A stretch of DNA of 64,000 bases from Camelus bactrianus (lineage: Eukaryota; Chordata; Mammalia; Artiodactyla; Camelidae), in contig NC_133547.1 of NCBI RefSeq assembly GCF_048773025.1, positions 5,094,001 to 5,158,000 of the forward strand, read 5' to 3'. Both the position numbers and the translations under genes were made by a program. Below the pieces are notes generated by a model. The model ran no database searches. It was not told where the DNA came from and worked only from the letters and a program-made list of their open reading frames with translations. Positions 17,510-33,940 of this stretch are shown here, piece by piece; position 1 is the stretch's first letter, and each line of letters opens with the position of its first letter.

Positions 17510-18379
17510 GTGAGTGATGCGGGTGTGTCACCACTCAGCATTTCACTGCACCCCCCCCCCAGGGTGGCCCCGGGATTGCTCTGCTTAGCATGGCCAGAGT
17601 TGAGCTGCCATCTTCCTCCCCAAACCCACTTTCTGGTAGGTTCCCTGTCATGCTGATGACAAGGCATCCCCATCTCTAAGGCCAGAAGGGCAGGTGGTTC
17701 TCCACTTTGACCTCCCTCCCTTCTCCCAGATCCAACAAATCGCTAAGTGTTATCCGTTCTTCCCCCAAAGCGCAGCTCATCTTGATGTCTGTCTCCTCCC
17801 TGTCCTGACCCTGGGCATTCCAGAAGCCTCATCTTGGGTCTCTGAGCTCACCTACCTCCTGCCTCCATCTCTCTCGGAAACACAGGCCTGCAGGCTGTGT
17901 TTGCAGAGCCCATCAGTGTCCACTTCCTGCTCAGCAGGAACAGTACTGTTTTCCCTCCATGGCCAGAGACCGAGGAACACACGCCACAGGCTGGATTTGC
18001 AGCCCTGGTGGCTCCGCTCCTGCTGGGCTCTCCACCCAGATCCCTTCCTCCTCCTGCGTCTCCCAACATCTCTGCACCCAGCCTGGTCAGACCTCTGTGA
18101 CTCTGAGACTTTGCCTGTGTAGTTCCTTCTCCTGAAATGCCCTTCCCTCCCTAGCCCTGCCTCTGCAAGTCCTGATCATCCTTCAGGCTCAGTCTTAAGT
18201 GTCATCCAGTTTGTGTGTGTATGTGTGTGTGTGTGTGTGTATTTCATTGTATGGTTCTGCGTGGAAGAGTGATATTTAGTTATTTATTCACAGACTCATT
18301 CAGCAAATATTATGGAAGACCTACTATGTGCCAGCACAGTCATAGGCACCAGGGGTACATCAGTGAACACAACTCCCAA
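17510..18379. other. Flank after the second Siglec, no ITIM exon found
   Basis: This is where the last tail exon of an ITIM-bearing Siglec would be expected. Reading all frames I find no LxYxxL block and no 'EYSEI' block. A (GT)n microsatellite lies near 18212-18240. Confidence 0.55.
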
Positions 18380-19365
18380 AGTCTCCATCATCCAAAAGAC
18401 TTGACTAGACACTTCCACAAAGAAGGTAATACAGATGGCCAGTGAGCACCCAAAACAGAAGCTCAGTCATTGGAGAAACGCAAATCAAGCCCATAACGAC
18501 GTACCGCTTCACGCCCACTGGGACTGTTGTATAAAAAACCCAAGAAAATAGAAAACAGAAAATAACAAGTGTTGGCGAAGATGTGGACAGATTGGAACCC
18601 TCACATGTTGCTTGTGGGAAGGGAAAACAGTGCAGCCTTGTGGAAAACGCTTTGAATATCCTCCAAGAGGTCAACAGAATTACCGTAAGACCCAGCCCCT
18701 CCACTCCTCGGTGTAAACTCAAAGGAACTGAAAGCAGGGATTCCAAAACAGATACTTGCACACCATTGTTCATAGCAGCAAAATTCACAGCAGTGGTGGA
18801 ACCAATCCTAGAGTCCGTCAGCCGAAGAATGGATGAACCAGATGTGGCATACGCATACAATAAAATAACATGCACCCTTACACAGGAGTGAGTGCAATTC
18901 TGACACGTGCTACAACACAGACGACCCTTGAAAATGACATATTAAGTGAGAGAAACCAGGCAGCACTCACTTGAGTCTGCCCGCTCTCCCCTTGAGAGTG
19001 TTCTATCACAATACATCCTCACTTTACTTTCTTAAGGAAAAGAGAAGAAGTCAGACACAAAAGAACAAATACAGTACAGTTCTGCTTATATGAGCGACCT
19101 ACAAGGCAAATTCTTCAAAACAGAAAGTAGAGTGGCGTTTCTTGCAGATAGGAGACGGGGCGGGGGGTGGGAGGGGATGGCGAGGAGTTACTGTGTAACT
19201 GATACAGAGTCTCTGTTTGGGATGATGAAAACATTCTGGAAATAGACGGTCATGACGGTTCCCCTGACATTGTGAATGTATTCAGTGCCACTGAATTGTA
19301 CTGTATAAGAATGTTAAATGGTGTTTTATTTTATGGCTGTTTTACTACAATAAAACAAAGGCAAT
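18380..19365 (+). mobile_element. L1 3'-end fragment (sense)
   Basis: Contains 'gccagtgagcacccaaaaca', 'ggagaaacgcaaatcaa', 'tgttggcgaagatgtgga' and the repeat's A-rich end with 'tactacaataaaac'. This is the ORF2 end plus 3' UTR of an old L1 family. It separates the second Siglec from the third. Confidence 0.7.
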
Positions 19366-19578
19366 GAGAAGCACTCTGGCATCAAGGTGCTTTCATTACG
19401 GGGACAAGAATTTTGAAAGGAAATAAGAAAATGTGAGCGTGTCAGAGATTGACACATATTTAGAGGAAAATCACGCAAGGAAAAGGAGCAGGTGACACAC
19501 TGGGGTGGGTTTTCTGTACCTGAGTGTGAGGAGGTGATGTTTGAACAAAGACTTGGAGACAGGGAGGAAACAGGCTTT

Positions 19579-19722
19579 TTGAAAAAATTTTTTTTTGTTT
19601 TGTTTTTCGGGGGGACGTAATTAGGCTTATATATTTATTTATTATTATTTTTATTTAATGGAGGTACTGGGGATCAAACCCATGACCTCCTGCATGCTAA
19701 GCATGCACTCTACCGCTGAGCT
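19579..19722 (-). mobile_element. Camelid tRNA-derived SINE (minus) with target-site duplication
   Basis: Family head and tail in reverse complement, flanked by the 11-base direct repeat 'aaacaggcttt' (19568-19578 and 19723-19733). Confidence 0.92.
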
Positions 19723-20489
19723 AAACAGGCTTTGTTTACCTGAGAGAAAAATGTCCCGAGAAGAGGGAAAAGGCGGCCAGTGAGGGCAGTGCCTCTGAGG
19801 CAGAAGCAGACTTGGTGTGTCATGGAAGCAACAAGACGCTGGCATTTGACAGCACAGGGAGGCAAAAGGAGCAAGAGAAGCTGGAAAGATGCTGTAGACC
19901 CCATGGAAGACCCCTGCAGGTCAGTGCAAGATTCGGGGAGACTTCGAGGAGAACGGACGAATGATTAGACCCTCATTTAGCAGGATCCCAATGGCTACTA
20001 TGTTGAGAATCAGCCAGCGTGGAACCAGGGCAGCGAAAAAAAAAAAAAAAAAAAGATAGAGAGAGATGTGGCAAGGCACTGCTGGGTACTCCAGGCAGGA
20101 GATGATGGTGCAATGGACCAGGGAGGTCGTGGAGACAAGGAGGATATATTTTGGAGATATTGTGCAGGTCAAGCTAACAGAGTTTTCTAATGGATGTGGT
20201 AAGTGAGGGGAAAAAAGGAGCAAAAATAGGGCTGAATTGTTTCTTCTGAGCAACGGGACGGATGGAGTTGTGTAGCGTGGAGGACTTCGGAGAGTGGGGT
20301 TTTGAAGGGTGATGCTTATTCTGAGAAGCCACTTGGTATCCAACTGGGGATGCCAGCTTGAGAGCTGGGTCTGAAGGTCTAGAAATCAGGAAAGGGGTCC
20401 AGGGTGAGACATTAGAATGTCTAGTTAGTATAAGATGATGACAATAGATGAGGTAAAAAAAAAAGGGGGGGGGAGTGGGATGATTAGAG

Positions 20490-21180
20490 TATAATACTTC
20501 CTCAAAAAATTAAAAAATAGAATTAACATATGATCCAGCAATTCCATTTCCGGATCCCTGTCAAAAAGAATTGGGGGTAGAGCTCAGTGGCAGAGCATGT
20601 GCTTAGCACGCACAAGGTCCTAGGTTCAATCCCTAGTACCTCCATTAAAAATAAATAAGGAAAAATAAAAATTTTAATAAATAGACCTAATTATCCCCCC
20701 AAAAAACAAAAACAAAAAAATTCAATTTTTTTAAATATAAGAAAAATTGAGAGCAGGGAGTCTAGGACATGTTCATACACTCGTGTTCACAGTGGCATTG
20801 TTTGTTCACAATAGCCAAAAAGTGGAAGCAACCCAAGTGTCCCTCAGTGGGTAAACAAGGTGTGGTATATCCCTACCATAGAATATTATTCATCTGTAAA
20901 ACGGAAGGAATTTCTGACACATGCTACTGCATGGATGAACTTTGTGGAGGGCATTATGGAAGTTGAATAACCTAGTCACAAAAAAAGACAAACACTATAG
21001 GATTCCACTTGTATGAGATACCCAAGGTGGTCAAATGCCTCAAGATAGAAAATACTGTGGTTGCCCCTAGCTGGGAGGAGGGAGGAATAAAGAGTCGTTA
21101 TTTAGTGGATATAGAGTTTCAAGTTTTTCAACTTGAAAATAGTTTTTTTTTTTTTAACTAGATTCCAAAAAAAAAAAAAA
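20490..21180 (+). mobile_element. L1 3'-end fragment split by a SINE
   Basis: L1 text starts at about 20500 ('atgatccagcaattccattt'), is interrupted at 20571 by a camelid SINE, and resumes near 20755 ('agtggcattgtttgttcaca', 'gcaacccaagtgtccctcag', 'ggattccacttgtatgagata'). The nesting dates the L1 as older than the SINE. Confidence 0.7.
20571..20740 (+). mobile_element. Camelid tRNA-derived SINE (plus), nested in L1
   Basis: Head 'gggggtagagctcagtggc', 'gcttagcacgcacaaggtc', B box 'aggttcaatccc', then the AT-rich tail 'cctaattatccccccaaaa'. Confidence 0.9.
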
Positions 21181-25031
<3,851 letters not shown>

Positions 25032-26312
25032 GCGCCCTTCCTCCAGGCAGCCCTCCAGAGCCCCGACAGGTGGATGAAAATTCACCAACCCCCTGTCTCC
25101 TGACACTCACCCCTGCATCCGTCTGCGAACAAGGTGGTACTGGATGGCCCTGCCTCCTGTCCAGAAATAGCATCTCTTCACTTCTGGTCTCCAAGACTTT
25201 TCCAGATAATTCTACAAGAACGGTTGGGAGGGCACATGAGGAAATATTTTTATTACTCAATTGAACTATACTCCACATAATATTTTTGCGTCTGTGTGCT
25301 TCCCTTAGTGGGGTTTTGCTAAACCCATAATGCAACCCCTTAATATAGTGTCATAAATCCCATAATATATTATTTTTTAAAAGAGATTTTTTTGAATTAG
25401 GAAAATGAACTCTTATATTTATCCACCTAGGAACCATTTCAATTGCTCTCCATTCCTTTGGATTGCAAAAATAAGATCCCCTAAGGAGAAGTAAACATAA
25501 GCGGAAGCCCCTGTGGAAAGAACACAGCAAATGGGCCCGACGTGGCTAACAGGGACCCAAAAGAAAATGAAATCAGGCAGTCATGACAGACGCGGGGTTC
25601 GGTCACGTACTCTGTGTTCTTTAGAAAAACCACAAACAAACACTTTAAAGGCAATAAGTACTTCTGATTGTGCTGAGGGTCCCTGGAAAACCCCTAAGGA
25701 GATGCTCCAATGATAGTCATCATCAGAAACTTGCAGTCAGGCTTCAAGAATCTTCCAGTCCCCTTGACAAGTCTCCCAACTGTGGCTTCTGTGGTTTCTG
25801 CTTTTAAAAAATCCCTCACCCCTTCAACTCCCAGGAACGTACTTTTAGTTACAGCCAAAGGCTGCTTAGCCCTGGTTTGCAAACCTTGTGAACAATGAAG
25901 CCGTCCTTTGGCTTTAAGATAACCCTGACTCTTTTCTCAGGTTTATTTCTACCTTATGATGATGGTATGATTTCTCTATAGCATAATTTTCCTTTCATCT
26001 GAAGATCTGCTCATATATTTTTGTAGTGTGGGTATGCTGGTGATGGGCTCTCTCAGCCATTGTTTGTCTGGGAAAAAGTTTTCATTTACATTAGCTTTGG
26101 AGAGAGATTTTATTGGATAAGGAATTCTAGGTTAACATTTTCCCCCTTTCTGTTGTTCAAATTCTTTTGGCTTGCATGATTTCTTCTGAGAATTCTGCTG
26201 TGATCTTCGTCTTTCTTTCTTTGTGGCTTATATTTTTCTCCGACTGGTTTTAATATTTTCTCTTTTTGCACTGGGTTTAAATAATTTGATTAATTTGTGC
26301 CTTGATGTGCAA

Positions 26313-26344
<32 letters not shown>

Positions 26345-27045
26345 CAGAGAGAGAGGGTTAGATTATCCTACTTGGAGTGTTTTGAGTATCTTGAATCTGA
26401 AATTTTATACCTGTGATTAAATTTGTAGAAATTGAAGCCAATATTTATTTAAATATATTGTATTCTTTCTCTCTCTGTTCTCCTCTGGGTCTCCAGTTTT
26501 ACATATGTCATATTGCTCAATATTATCTCATGGATAACTGAGCCTCTGTTCACCATTTCCAGCCTTTTCTCTCTGTATTCTTTCGTCTGAATAGGATCTG
26601 TTGCTACATCTTCGAGTTTACTGATTATTCTTCCACAATATTGAATCTGTTGTTTGTCTCATTCAGTGAACTTCTTATTTCAGATCATTATTTTCTTCTC
26701 TCAAAGTCAATTTCCTTAGTCTTTAATCTTACATTTGTTCTTTATTATATTAATGTTTTCCTTTACATCCTTGAGTATATGGAACATATTTGTAATAAAT
26801 ATTTAAATGTTTTGGTCTGCTAGGTCTGTCTCTTCTGTCATGTCTAAGTTTGATTCCATTGAATGAGTTTTCTCTTATTAAATGTCACATGTTCCTACTT
26901 TGTGTGTCCAGTAATTTTTCACTGAGTGCTGAACATTGTCAATTTTATGTGACTATTGACTTGGTCTGGTTCTATTTCTTTAAATAATATTGGTCTTTTC
27001 TTCGATGGCAGTCATGTTATTTGCATGTTGGGTCAATATTTTAAA
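25032..27045. other. AT-rich gene-free stretch after the SIGLEC14-type gene
   Basis: No exon-like segment is seen. From about 25900 the sequence reads like the antisense 3' region of an old L1, without landmarks clear enough to name. A (GT)n(GA)n microsatellite lies at about 26312-26356. Confidence 0.4.
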
Positions 27046-27527
27046 GGTTCTTTAATTTTTTATTGAAGTCGTATTGATGTACAAAATTAAGTTAGTTTCA
27101 GGTTACTACAGAGTGATTTGACATTCGCAGACATTATGAAATGATCACCATGATAAGTCACCTAACCATTTGTCCCCATAAAAATTTATTACAGTATAAT
27201 TGAACATAAGCCATATGGATGTAATACAGAACGGAATTTTATTTTATAGCTGGTGGTTTGTATTTATTCATCTTCTTCACCTATTTTGCCCCCTTAACCC
27301 CCTCCCCTCTGGCAACCACCCATTTGTTCTCTATATCTATATGAGTCTGTTTTCATTTTGTTTTATTTGTTTGCTTTGATTTTTAGAATCCACATATGAA
27401 ATCATATGATATTTGTCTTTCTCTATCTGATTTATTTCACTGTGCCTAATACCCTCTAGATTGATCCACATTGTCAAAAATGGCAAGATTTCATTTTTTC
27501 TTATGTCTGAGTAATATTCATTACTTA

Positions 27528-27568
<41 letters not shown>

Positions 27569-28030
27569 TTCATCTGTCAATGGAAAATTAGGTTGCTTTA
27601 ATATATTGACTAAATATAGCCATATCTTGACTAAATATATATATAATGGAATATTACTCAACTATAAAAAAGAACAACATTTTGCCATTTGCAGCAGCAT
27701 GGGTGGACTTCTAGGGCAGTATGCTAAATGAAATAAGTCAGTCAAAAAGACAGATACCATATGACATCACTTATATGTGGAATCTAAAAAGTACAACATA
27801 ACAAATAAAGAAGCAGACTCACAGATATTGAGAACAGACTAGTGGTTACCAGCAGGGAGGTGGGGAGAGGCAACACCGGAGTAGGGAATGGGAGTACAAA
27901 CTATTGTGTGTAAGACAGGCTCAAGGATGTATTGTACAACACGGGGAAAATAGCCACTATTTTATAATAACTGTAAAGGAAATTACCTTTAAACTTGTAT
28001 AAATTTTTTAAATTTTAAAAATTAAATTAA
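27046..28030. repeat. Two L1 3' ends in inverted, head-to-head arrangement
   Basis: At 27050-27526 an L1 3' end lies antisense ('ttattgaagtcgtattgatgt', '...tgagtaatattcattac'). At 27630-28020 another lies sense ('ggaatattactcaactata', '...tggaatctaaaaagtac'). They meet at a (TA)n tract at 27533-27564. Each arm covers the same ORF2-end to 3'-UTR interval, so the whole forms an imperfect inverted repeat with arms of about 400-480 bases. Confidence 0.65.
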
Positions 28031-28069
28031 ATTAATAAAGTTAAAGAATCACGGTGCTATAAAAACTTT

Positions 28070-28340
28070 TTTATTTCTCACACTGCTGAACGCTGAGAAG
28101 TCCAAGATCAAGGCACTGGCACAACAGTGTCTGATGAGGGCCATCTTTCTAGTTCATAGGCACTGTCTTCTCTTTGTGTCTCCCCACAGTGGAAGAGATA
28201 AGGAGCTAGCTCTGAGGGGTTTCTTTCATAAGGGCACTAATCCCATTCATGAAGACTCCACCTCCATGACATGATCACCTCCTAGAGGCACCATGTCCAA
28301 ATACCATTATATCAGGGGTTAAAGCTTCAACGTATGAATG
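28070..28340 (+). mobile_element. MLT1-like LTR fragment (ERVL-MaLR)
   Basis: Contains 'gtccaagatcaaggcactgg', 'cataagggcactaatcccat' and 'gcttcaacgtatgaatg', the layout of the 3' half of an MLT1-class LTR. Old and partial. Confidence 0.5.
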
Positions 28341-28556
28341 TCAGAGAGAGGCACACAGCAAGCAGTCTGTAGCAAAGGCTGGAGCTGTAATTGGTAAATA
28401 ATCAGCAGCCATTTATAGATAAAGGGGTATCTGGTCACTCTGTGTCTCAGACAGTGTTCCTGTTTGGGTCTGTATTGAGACGTGACTACAGCAAGTATCA
28501 CTCCTATTGTTTCATCACAGTCACAGAGCGGCTTTGTCAGGTGTCAGGTCCTTTTA

Positions 28557-28692
28557 CTTATTTTTTTAAATCTTTTTTGAGGGGGAGGTAATTAGGTTTA
28601 TTTATTTTGGGGACAGGTACTGGGAATTGAACCCAGGACCTCGTGCATGCTAAGCATGCATTCTACCCCTTGAGCTATGCTCTCTACCAGTC
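28557..28692 (-). mobile_element. Camelid tRNA-derived SINE (minus) with target-site duplication
   Basis: Reverse complement of the family, flanked by the 13-base repeat 'tcaggtcctttta' (28544-28556 and 28693-28705). Confidence 0.92.
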
Positions 28693-28779
28693 TCAGGTCC
28701 TTTTAAAATCATTTCTGTTCAATAGGGGAACACCGGGGCCTGGCTGTCGTTGCCAGCAGGGGCTACTTTACTCTTTATT

Positions 28780-29430
28780 TAAAAATTTTTTTTTAACTTG
28801 CACTCTTTTTTATTGAAGTATAGTAATTTCACAATGTTGTGTCAATTTCTGGTGTGCAGCATAATGTTTCAGTCATCCATATACATACATATATTCATTT
28901 TCACACTCTTTTTCTTCATAGGTTACTACAAGATATTGAATATAGTTCCCTGTGTTATATAGCAGGTCCTTTTTTTTTTTAATCTATTTTATATATAGTA
29001 GTGTGTATCTACAAATCTCAAACTCACAATTTATCCCTTCCTACCACCTTCCCCCTGATAGCTATAAGTTTGTTTTCTATGTGTGATAGTCTATTTCTGG
29101 TTTGCAAATAAGTTCATTTGTATCTTTTTTTTTTTTTTTTTTTTTAGATTCCACATAGAAGTGATATCATACAGTATTTTTTTCTCTGTTTGACATACTT
29201 CACTTAGAATGATGATCTCCAGGTCCATCCATGTTGCAGCAAATGGCATTATTTCATTCTTTTTCTATGGCTGAATAGTATTTCATTGTATATATATACC
29301 ACATCTTCTTTATCTAATTGTCGATGGACGTTTAGGGTATTTCCACGTCTTGGCTATTGTAAATAGTGCTGCTATGAACATTGGGGTGCATGTGTCTTTT
29401 CGAATTAGAATTTTCTCTGGATAAGATATT
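28780..29430 (-). mobile_element. L1 3'-end fragment (antisense)
   Basis: The same L1 lineage as at 8.4 and 42.3 kb: 'ttgaagtatagtaatttcac', 'ggttactacaagatattg', 'aggtccatccatgttgcagc', 'ctattgtaaatagtgctgc'. Confidence 0.75.
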
Positions 29431-30195
29431 GAAGTGATTTAAATTTGAGGAAGGGTGAGTTTGCAGTGAGGGAAGTGGGATGATTGCGGTGACAGATTAC
29501 TTTGATACGCTTCCCCTGGCAGAAACCAGTTTGTACTGCAGTGCAATGAAAAGGGCAGAATCATGATTTGTAAGTGCATTGAGAATGCATGCAGCCTTTT
29601 TGGACGAGCAACATTTTCAAATGTGTCCAGAATCTGAGAAATATCCCCTGTAGAAGGGCAGTCGGATCAAAACTCTGGACAGCACGGATCCTGGTGACTG
29701 GGGCACAAGGGTCAGTCTATGCTAGGGAAATGGAGCGCCCCCTGGAGGCAGAATTCTGAACTGCAGCACGAGCGCTATGCAAGGGAACTGGGACAGGTGC
29801 ATCCAGAGAAGACGCTGGTCAGGGAATGTCTTGATTACTCCCTTCCCCCAACAAAGGCTCCTCAGCACCTTGAGGGTCTCAACTACAGCCAGACCCGGAC
29901 TCTTCATTCACCACTGGGATGCTTGCCTATTTGACCTTCACTCGTCCCTTCTGAGTCCAGTCCTCAGACCCACACCCAGCACCGCTCCCAGGGCAGAATC
30001 CTGAACGGCCTACCTACCTGTCTACCTCTCTCCCCTCCGCCAACCTCTCCCACCTGATACCCACCCACCCCGATCTCACTTTCTCTCAGTATCTACCTTT
30101 GCCTTCTTCATGATCTCAGGGACAGAGACAGAGCATGTGCCCAACATCTGTTGAATGAGAAAGGGAGACCAGAGGCTTGGAGAGTTGTGTTTGCT
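29431..30195. other. Gene-free stretch, nothing recognised
   Basis: No Siglec-like or other known exon is seen. Open frames here are short and lack splice-site context. Confidence 0.45.
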
Positions 30196-30392
30196 TGTGG
30201 GGGGAGGGTAATTAGGTTTATTTATTTATTTAATTAAAAAACTTTTTTTCTTCTGAAGGACTATTTTGGAGGTGGAGGTAATTAGGGTAATTTATTTATT
30301 TTTATTTATTTTTTTGATGGAGGTACTGGTGATTGAACCCAGGACCTTGTGCATGCTAAGCATGCGCTCTACCACTGAGCTATACCCTCCCC
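30196..30392 (-). mobile_element. Camelid tRNA-derived SINE (minus) with a second tail remnant
   Basis: A complete copy lies at about 30270-30392. A second family tail ('gggggagggtaattaggttt') lies just upstream at 30198-30240, suggesting one copy inserted into or beside another. Confidence 0.8.
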
Positions 30393-32282
30393 TCTTTCCC
30401 AGACTGTTTTTTTTTTTTTTAAAGAATAAACTCAGAGAAAATCTGAGCACTCTTAGGCAGAGAAGATAGGTGTGAGGACGACCAAATAAGATTCTCAAGG
30501 ACTCAGGTAGCGGCTAGTCTGTGGTCTGGCCAAGGGTGGGGGAACGGCGGCTTAAAGGAGAAGGCAATTGCAAAGTAAAGGGGGGAAGTGCTCTGGTCAC
30601 ATTGATGAAAAGTGGGAAGTTCAGAGGCCAACGAAATAATCAAAGACTCAGAAAAGTGCACAGATGGGGAAATGTTGGGACGACTTGGTTGTAAAGTCAG
30701 AAAAGACTTCTCAAAAGAGAGGTCTTTGAGCTGAGAAAGTGAGAAGGAACCAGCTACAGGAAGAACGTTCCTGCAAGACAGAACAGCAAGGGTCACATTC
30801 CCGAGGTGGAAACAAACTTGGTCGGTGTGAGAAACAAAGTGGGGATCGCTGGTGGGAATGCAGAAGTGAAGTGGGTTGAAAGCGAGTTTGGGGGTGGGTC
30901 ATCGGGGGGTTACATCAGGTCAAGCTCCATAGGTTATGGCGAGGTTGCATTTTCTCCTAAATATAATGGGAGGACTTTGAGTAAGAGAGTGACTTGGTCT
31001 GATTTATATTTAAAAAATAACCCTGGCTGCTGTGCTGAGAGGGCACTAGGGAGTAAGCAAAAATAGAAGCAGGGCTGATCATCAGTAGCTTTTGTCTCAT
31101 TCAGATGTGGGATGATGGTGGCACGGACCTGGATAGTCATTCTCTGTCAAGGTGAATCTGTCAGCAGTATGGTGTCCTCTGTATGCTACGTGCAACCTGA
31201 CTTCGGTAGGTGCCTTCACACAGACTGTGCAGATGGTGCCCCTGGACTTGAGCAAGATAGCAGCTCTAGGTGACACTGAAGCCAGAATGAAGTGTTTCGA
31301 GAAGGAGTGGGTGATTGAGCACATGAAATGCTACAGAGAGGGTGGCATCCAAGTGAGATGAGAGTAGAAAATCTCTGTGGGTTTTAGCCATTGGAGATCT
31401 TTGGTGATCTTGACAGAACAGTTTGAGTGATGGAGGGATGGAGGCACAATCAGACGAGGATGGGCAGGATGGTCAGTAATAAAGGTTGGGTCCTTGAAGA
31501 ACCCTTCCTGTGAAGAGGGTGAACCCCTAAGAACCCTCAGGGTGTCCGGGAAAGCAGAGGAGGGGAGCTGATGGTCTCAGAACCACCTCCAGGAATGTCT
31601 TGGCAGCTGTCTCCAGAAGGGGAAGGTTTGGTCCACAAGTGGGGTCACTGAAGGGTCTCCTGGTGCCACTCTGTTTCCACCTCTCTCAGGCCACCTGGCT
31701 ATGGACATAGAGCTGCCCAGCCATCCTCGCCTGGTTCAGGGGGCTTCCTCACCTCCACATCTCAGGATCAGCTCTCAGGTTTGAAGGCATATCTGATCCT
31801 GAGGGTGGCCCACATTCATCGATGTGGGGTGTGAGACCTCTGGGTTAGCCTGGAGGAAATGGGGAGTCACGGATTGGTATCTTTCAGCCCCAGGACAGCA
31901 GAGGGTCCTCTCTCCCTTTCCTGGCTGATGGGGCACCGTTTCTGTTGGAGAAACCCACAGGACTGAGACATCACTGCCCTCCTGGTTCCTGTTCCCGTGA
32001 GCCCCACAGAGGCACAGCGATGCTCAGAGGCAGAGGGGAGGCTGGGTCTGAGCTTTGGGGTTTGGGACCTCAGTTGTCAGCTCCTTAGGGCAAGTCCCCA
32101 GCTCCCTCCCTCTCACTCCTCCCTGGGAGAGGCCCTTCTCTTCCTCTGTGAACTGGACGACGGAGTGACGAGTGTGATGCCCTTGACGCTAGAGCTCCCC
32201 TGGTAGAGGGGAACCTGCTTTTCCCAGAGAAAGCCCAGGTTGGGCAGCAGGGACAGAGGATCAGAGTAAAGAGGAGGGTGGA
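30393..32282. other. Gene-free stretch with old repeat texture
   Basis: No gene seen. The part from about 30690 to 31060 ('gagctgagaaagtgagaagg...', '...gcaagacagaacagcaaggg') resembles a widespread old mammalian repeat that I cannot name with confidence. Confidence 0.4.
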
Positions 32283-32735
32283 TGTTATGGGCTGTATTGT
32301 ATTCCCCCTGTCGCCAAATTCACACATTGAAGTCTAACCTCCAGTATCTCAGAATGTGTGTTTGGAGATGGGGTCTTTTATTTTGCAAATTTTTTCCCCA
32401 TTCTGTGCGTTGTCCTTTTACTTTATTGATAATTGGAGATAGAGTCTTTAAAGAGATAATTCAGTTGAAGTGAGGTCGTAGGGTAGCATCCTAGTCTAAT
32501 GCGACCGGGGTCCTTGTAAAGGACACAGACACACACACAGGGAAGCCCAGGTGAAGAGGCAGGGAGAAGACGGCCGTCTCCACGTCAAGCAGAGGCCTTG
32601 GAAGAAACCAGCCCTGCTGACACCTTGATCTTGAGCTTGTGGCCTCCAGAACGGTGAAGTAATATGTTTCTGTGGTTTAAGCTGCTCATTCAGTAGTGTT
32701 TAATTATGGCAGCCCGAGCAGACTAATACAGTGGA
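32283..32735 (-). mobile_element. MLT1-type LTR fossil (ERVL-MaLR, minus)
   Basis: Starts 'gatgttatgggctgtattgt' and ends 'gagcagactaatacag', following the reverse complement of MLT1 through 'cttgtaaaggacacagaca' and 'acaccttgatcttgag'. Nearly full length and old. Confidence 0.75.
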
Positions 32736-33940
32736 TTCGAGGACGGAAACAGCTTCAGGTAACTTCCTCCAGGGGGCCCCTCCTGACTTCCCCTGGGCCC
32801 GTCAGGAACATCTGTCTGGGCAGGTGGGGGGTGGGGCATTTATGAGCACCTGGTGTCTGTCTGTTTCTAAGGAACTTCATTTACCAGGCTGGATCCCCAT
32901 GAGGTCAGACACTGTGTCTGATTTACCTACATACCCTCCCCTAGATGGCTTGACTCCTGCCGCACACAAGGTCCCAGGGGCATGGAGGTCGAGCGGGCAA
33001 GCCCAGTGTCTCACAGTGGCCGAAACAGAGCGTTATTTCAAGGTGAGGGGAACAACAGTCAACTTCTGGGGGAGTTTATCCTGCCCACTCCATGACCCCC
33101 TCCCCTTGCATTACCCAAAACTCCCACTGTCAGCATCACCTCTGGATGTTTGTGTTCTTAGCACAACGGGTGTTACAAGTGTGTGTCGTCCAACTGTGTG
33201 ACGGAAGAAGAGGAGACTGGGAAGCAGATTAAGGGCTTGGAGGGTGGCTGCTCCTGGGTGACCATGTGTGGGAGAGCCCACCAGCGAGGGTGAAGGGGTG
33301 GGACTGAGACTAGCCTAGGGTGGCCACATTTTGCCAATAAAAATGCAAGCTGCCCTGTTAACTTTGCATTGCAGATCTAAACAACGAATCATTTTAGCAC
33401 ATCTGCATGCAATACTGGGGACAGACTTATACTGGGGGAAAAAAAAGTATGATTTATCTGAAAGCCAATTTTAACTGAGCATCCTGCCTTTGACCTGGCG
33501 AGAGCAGCCCTATGCCACCCCCCAACCTTCCTTCCCAGAAATCCACCCTGCCTTGCACCCGCCCCCACCACCAGGGCCACCTGGGGACTTTCACTTCTGC
33601 TTCTCCAACTACCTAGAGCCCAGTGGGAGAGCCCCCACCTTCCACCCACCTAGAGCCAAGCCCCAAGGCCAGATACAGACCTTCCACTCCCTCCCTCCCC
33701 AGGAGATGACTCGGAAGGAGACCAGCTCAGCGAGCCCCAGCGCCAGGCAGGCCCCCTAGGAAAGAATGAGTTCAAGTGGGCCAGATGGGGCTGAAGAGAG
33801 TTATGGAGAAGAGGAGAGGGAGTCTGTGGGCCTGAGCATCAGAAGCTCATTTCATGCATCAGTACCCCCCGGGGCTCAGCTTCCGCCTTCTGCCAGTGCC
33901 TAAGGCCAGCCACAGCGTCCTGCCCCAGAGCAGGTCCAAG
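32736..33940. other. Upstream flank of SIGLEC10
   Basis: No exon is recognised until the SIGLEC10 start. The 5' UTR and promoter probably lie in the last few hundred bases; no TATA box is evident. Confidence 0.4.

Noticed and set aside
31690-31830. 'ctggctatggacatagagctg...' resembling the start of a Siglec V-set exon
   Set aside because: Only the first few residues look similar after a possible acceptor; the rest does not follow a V-set and there are no Cys or F-strand motifs.
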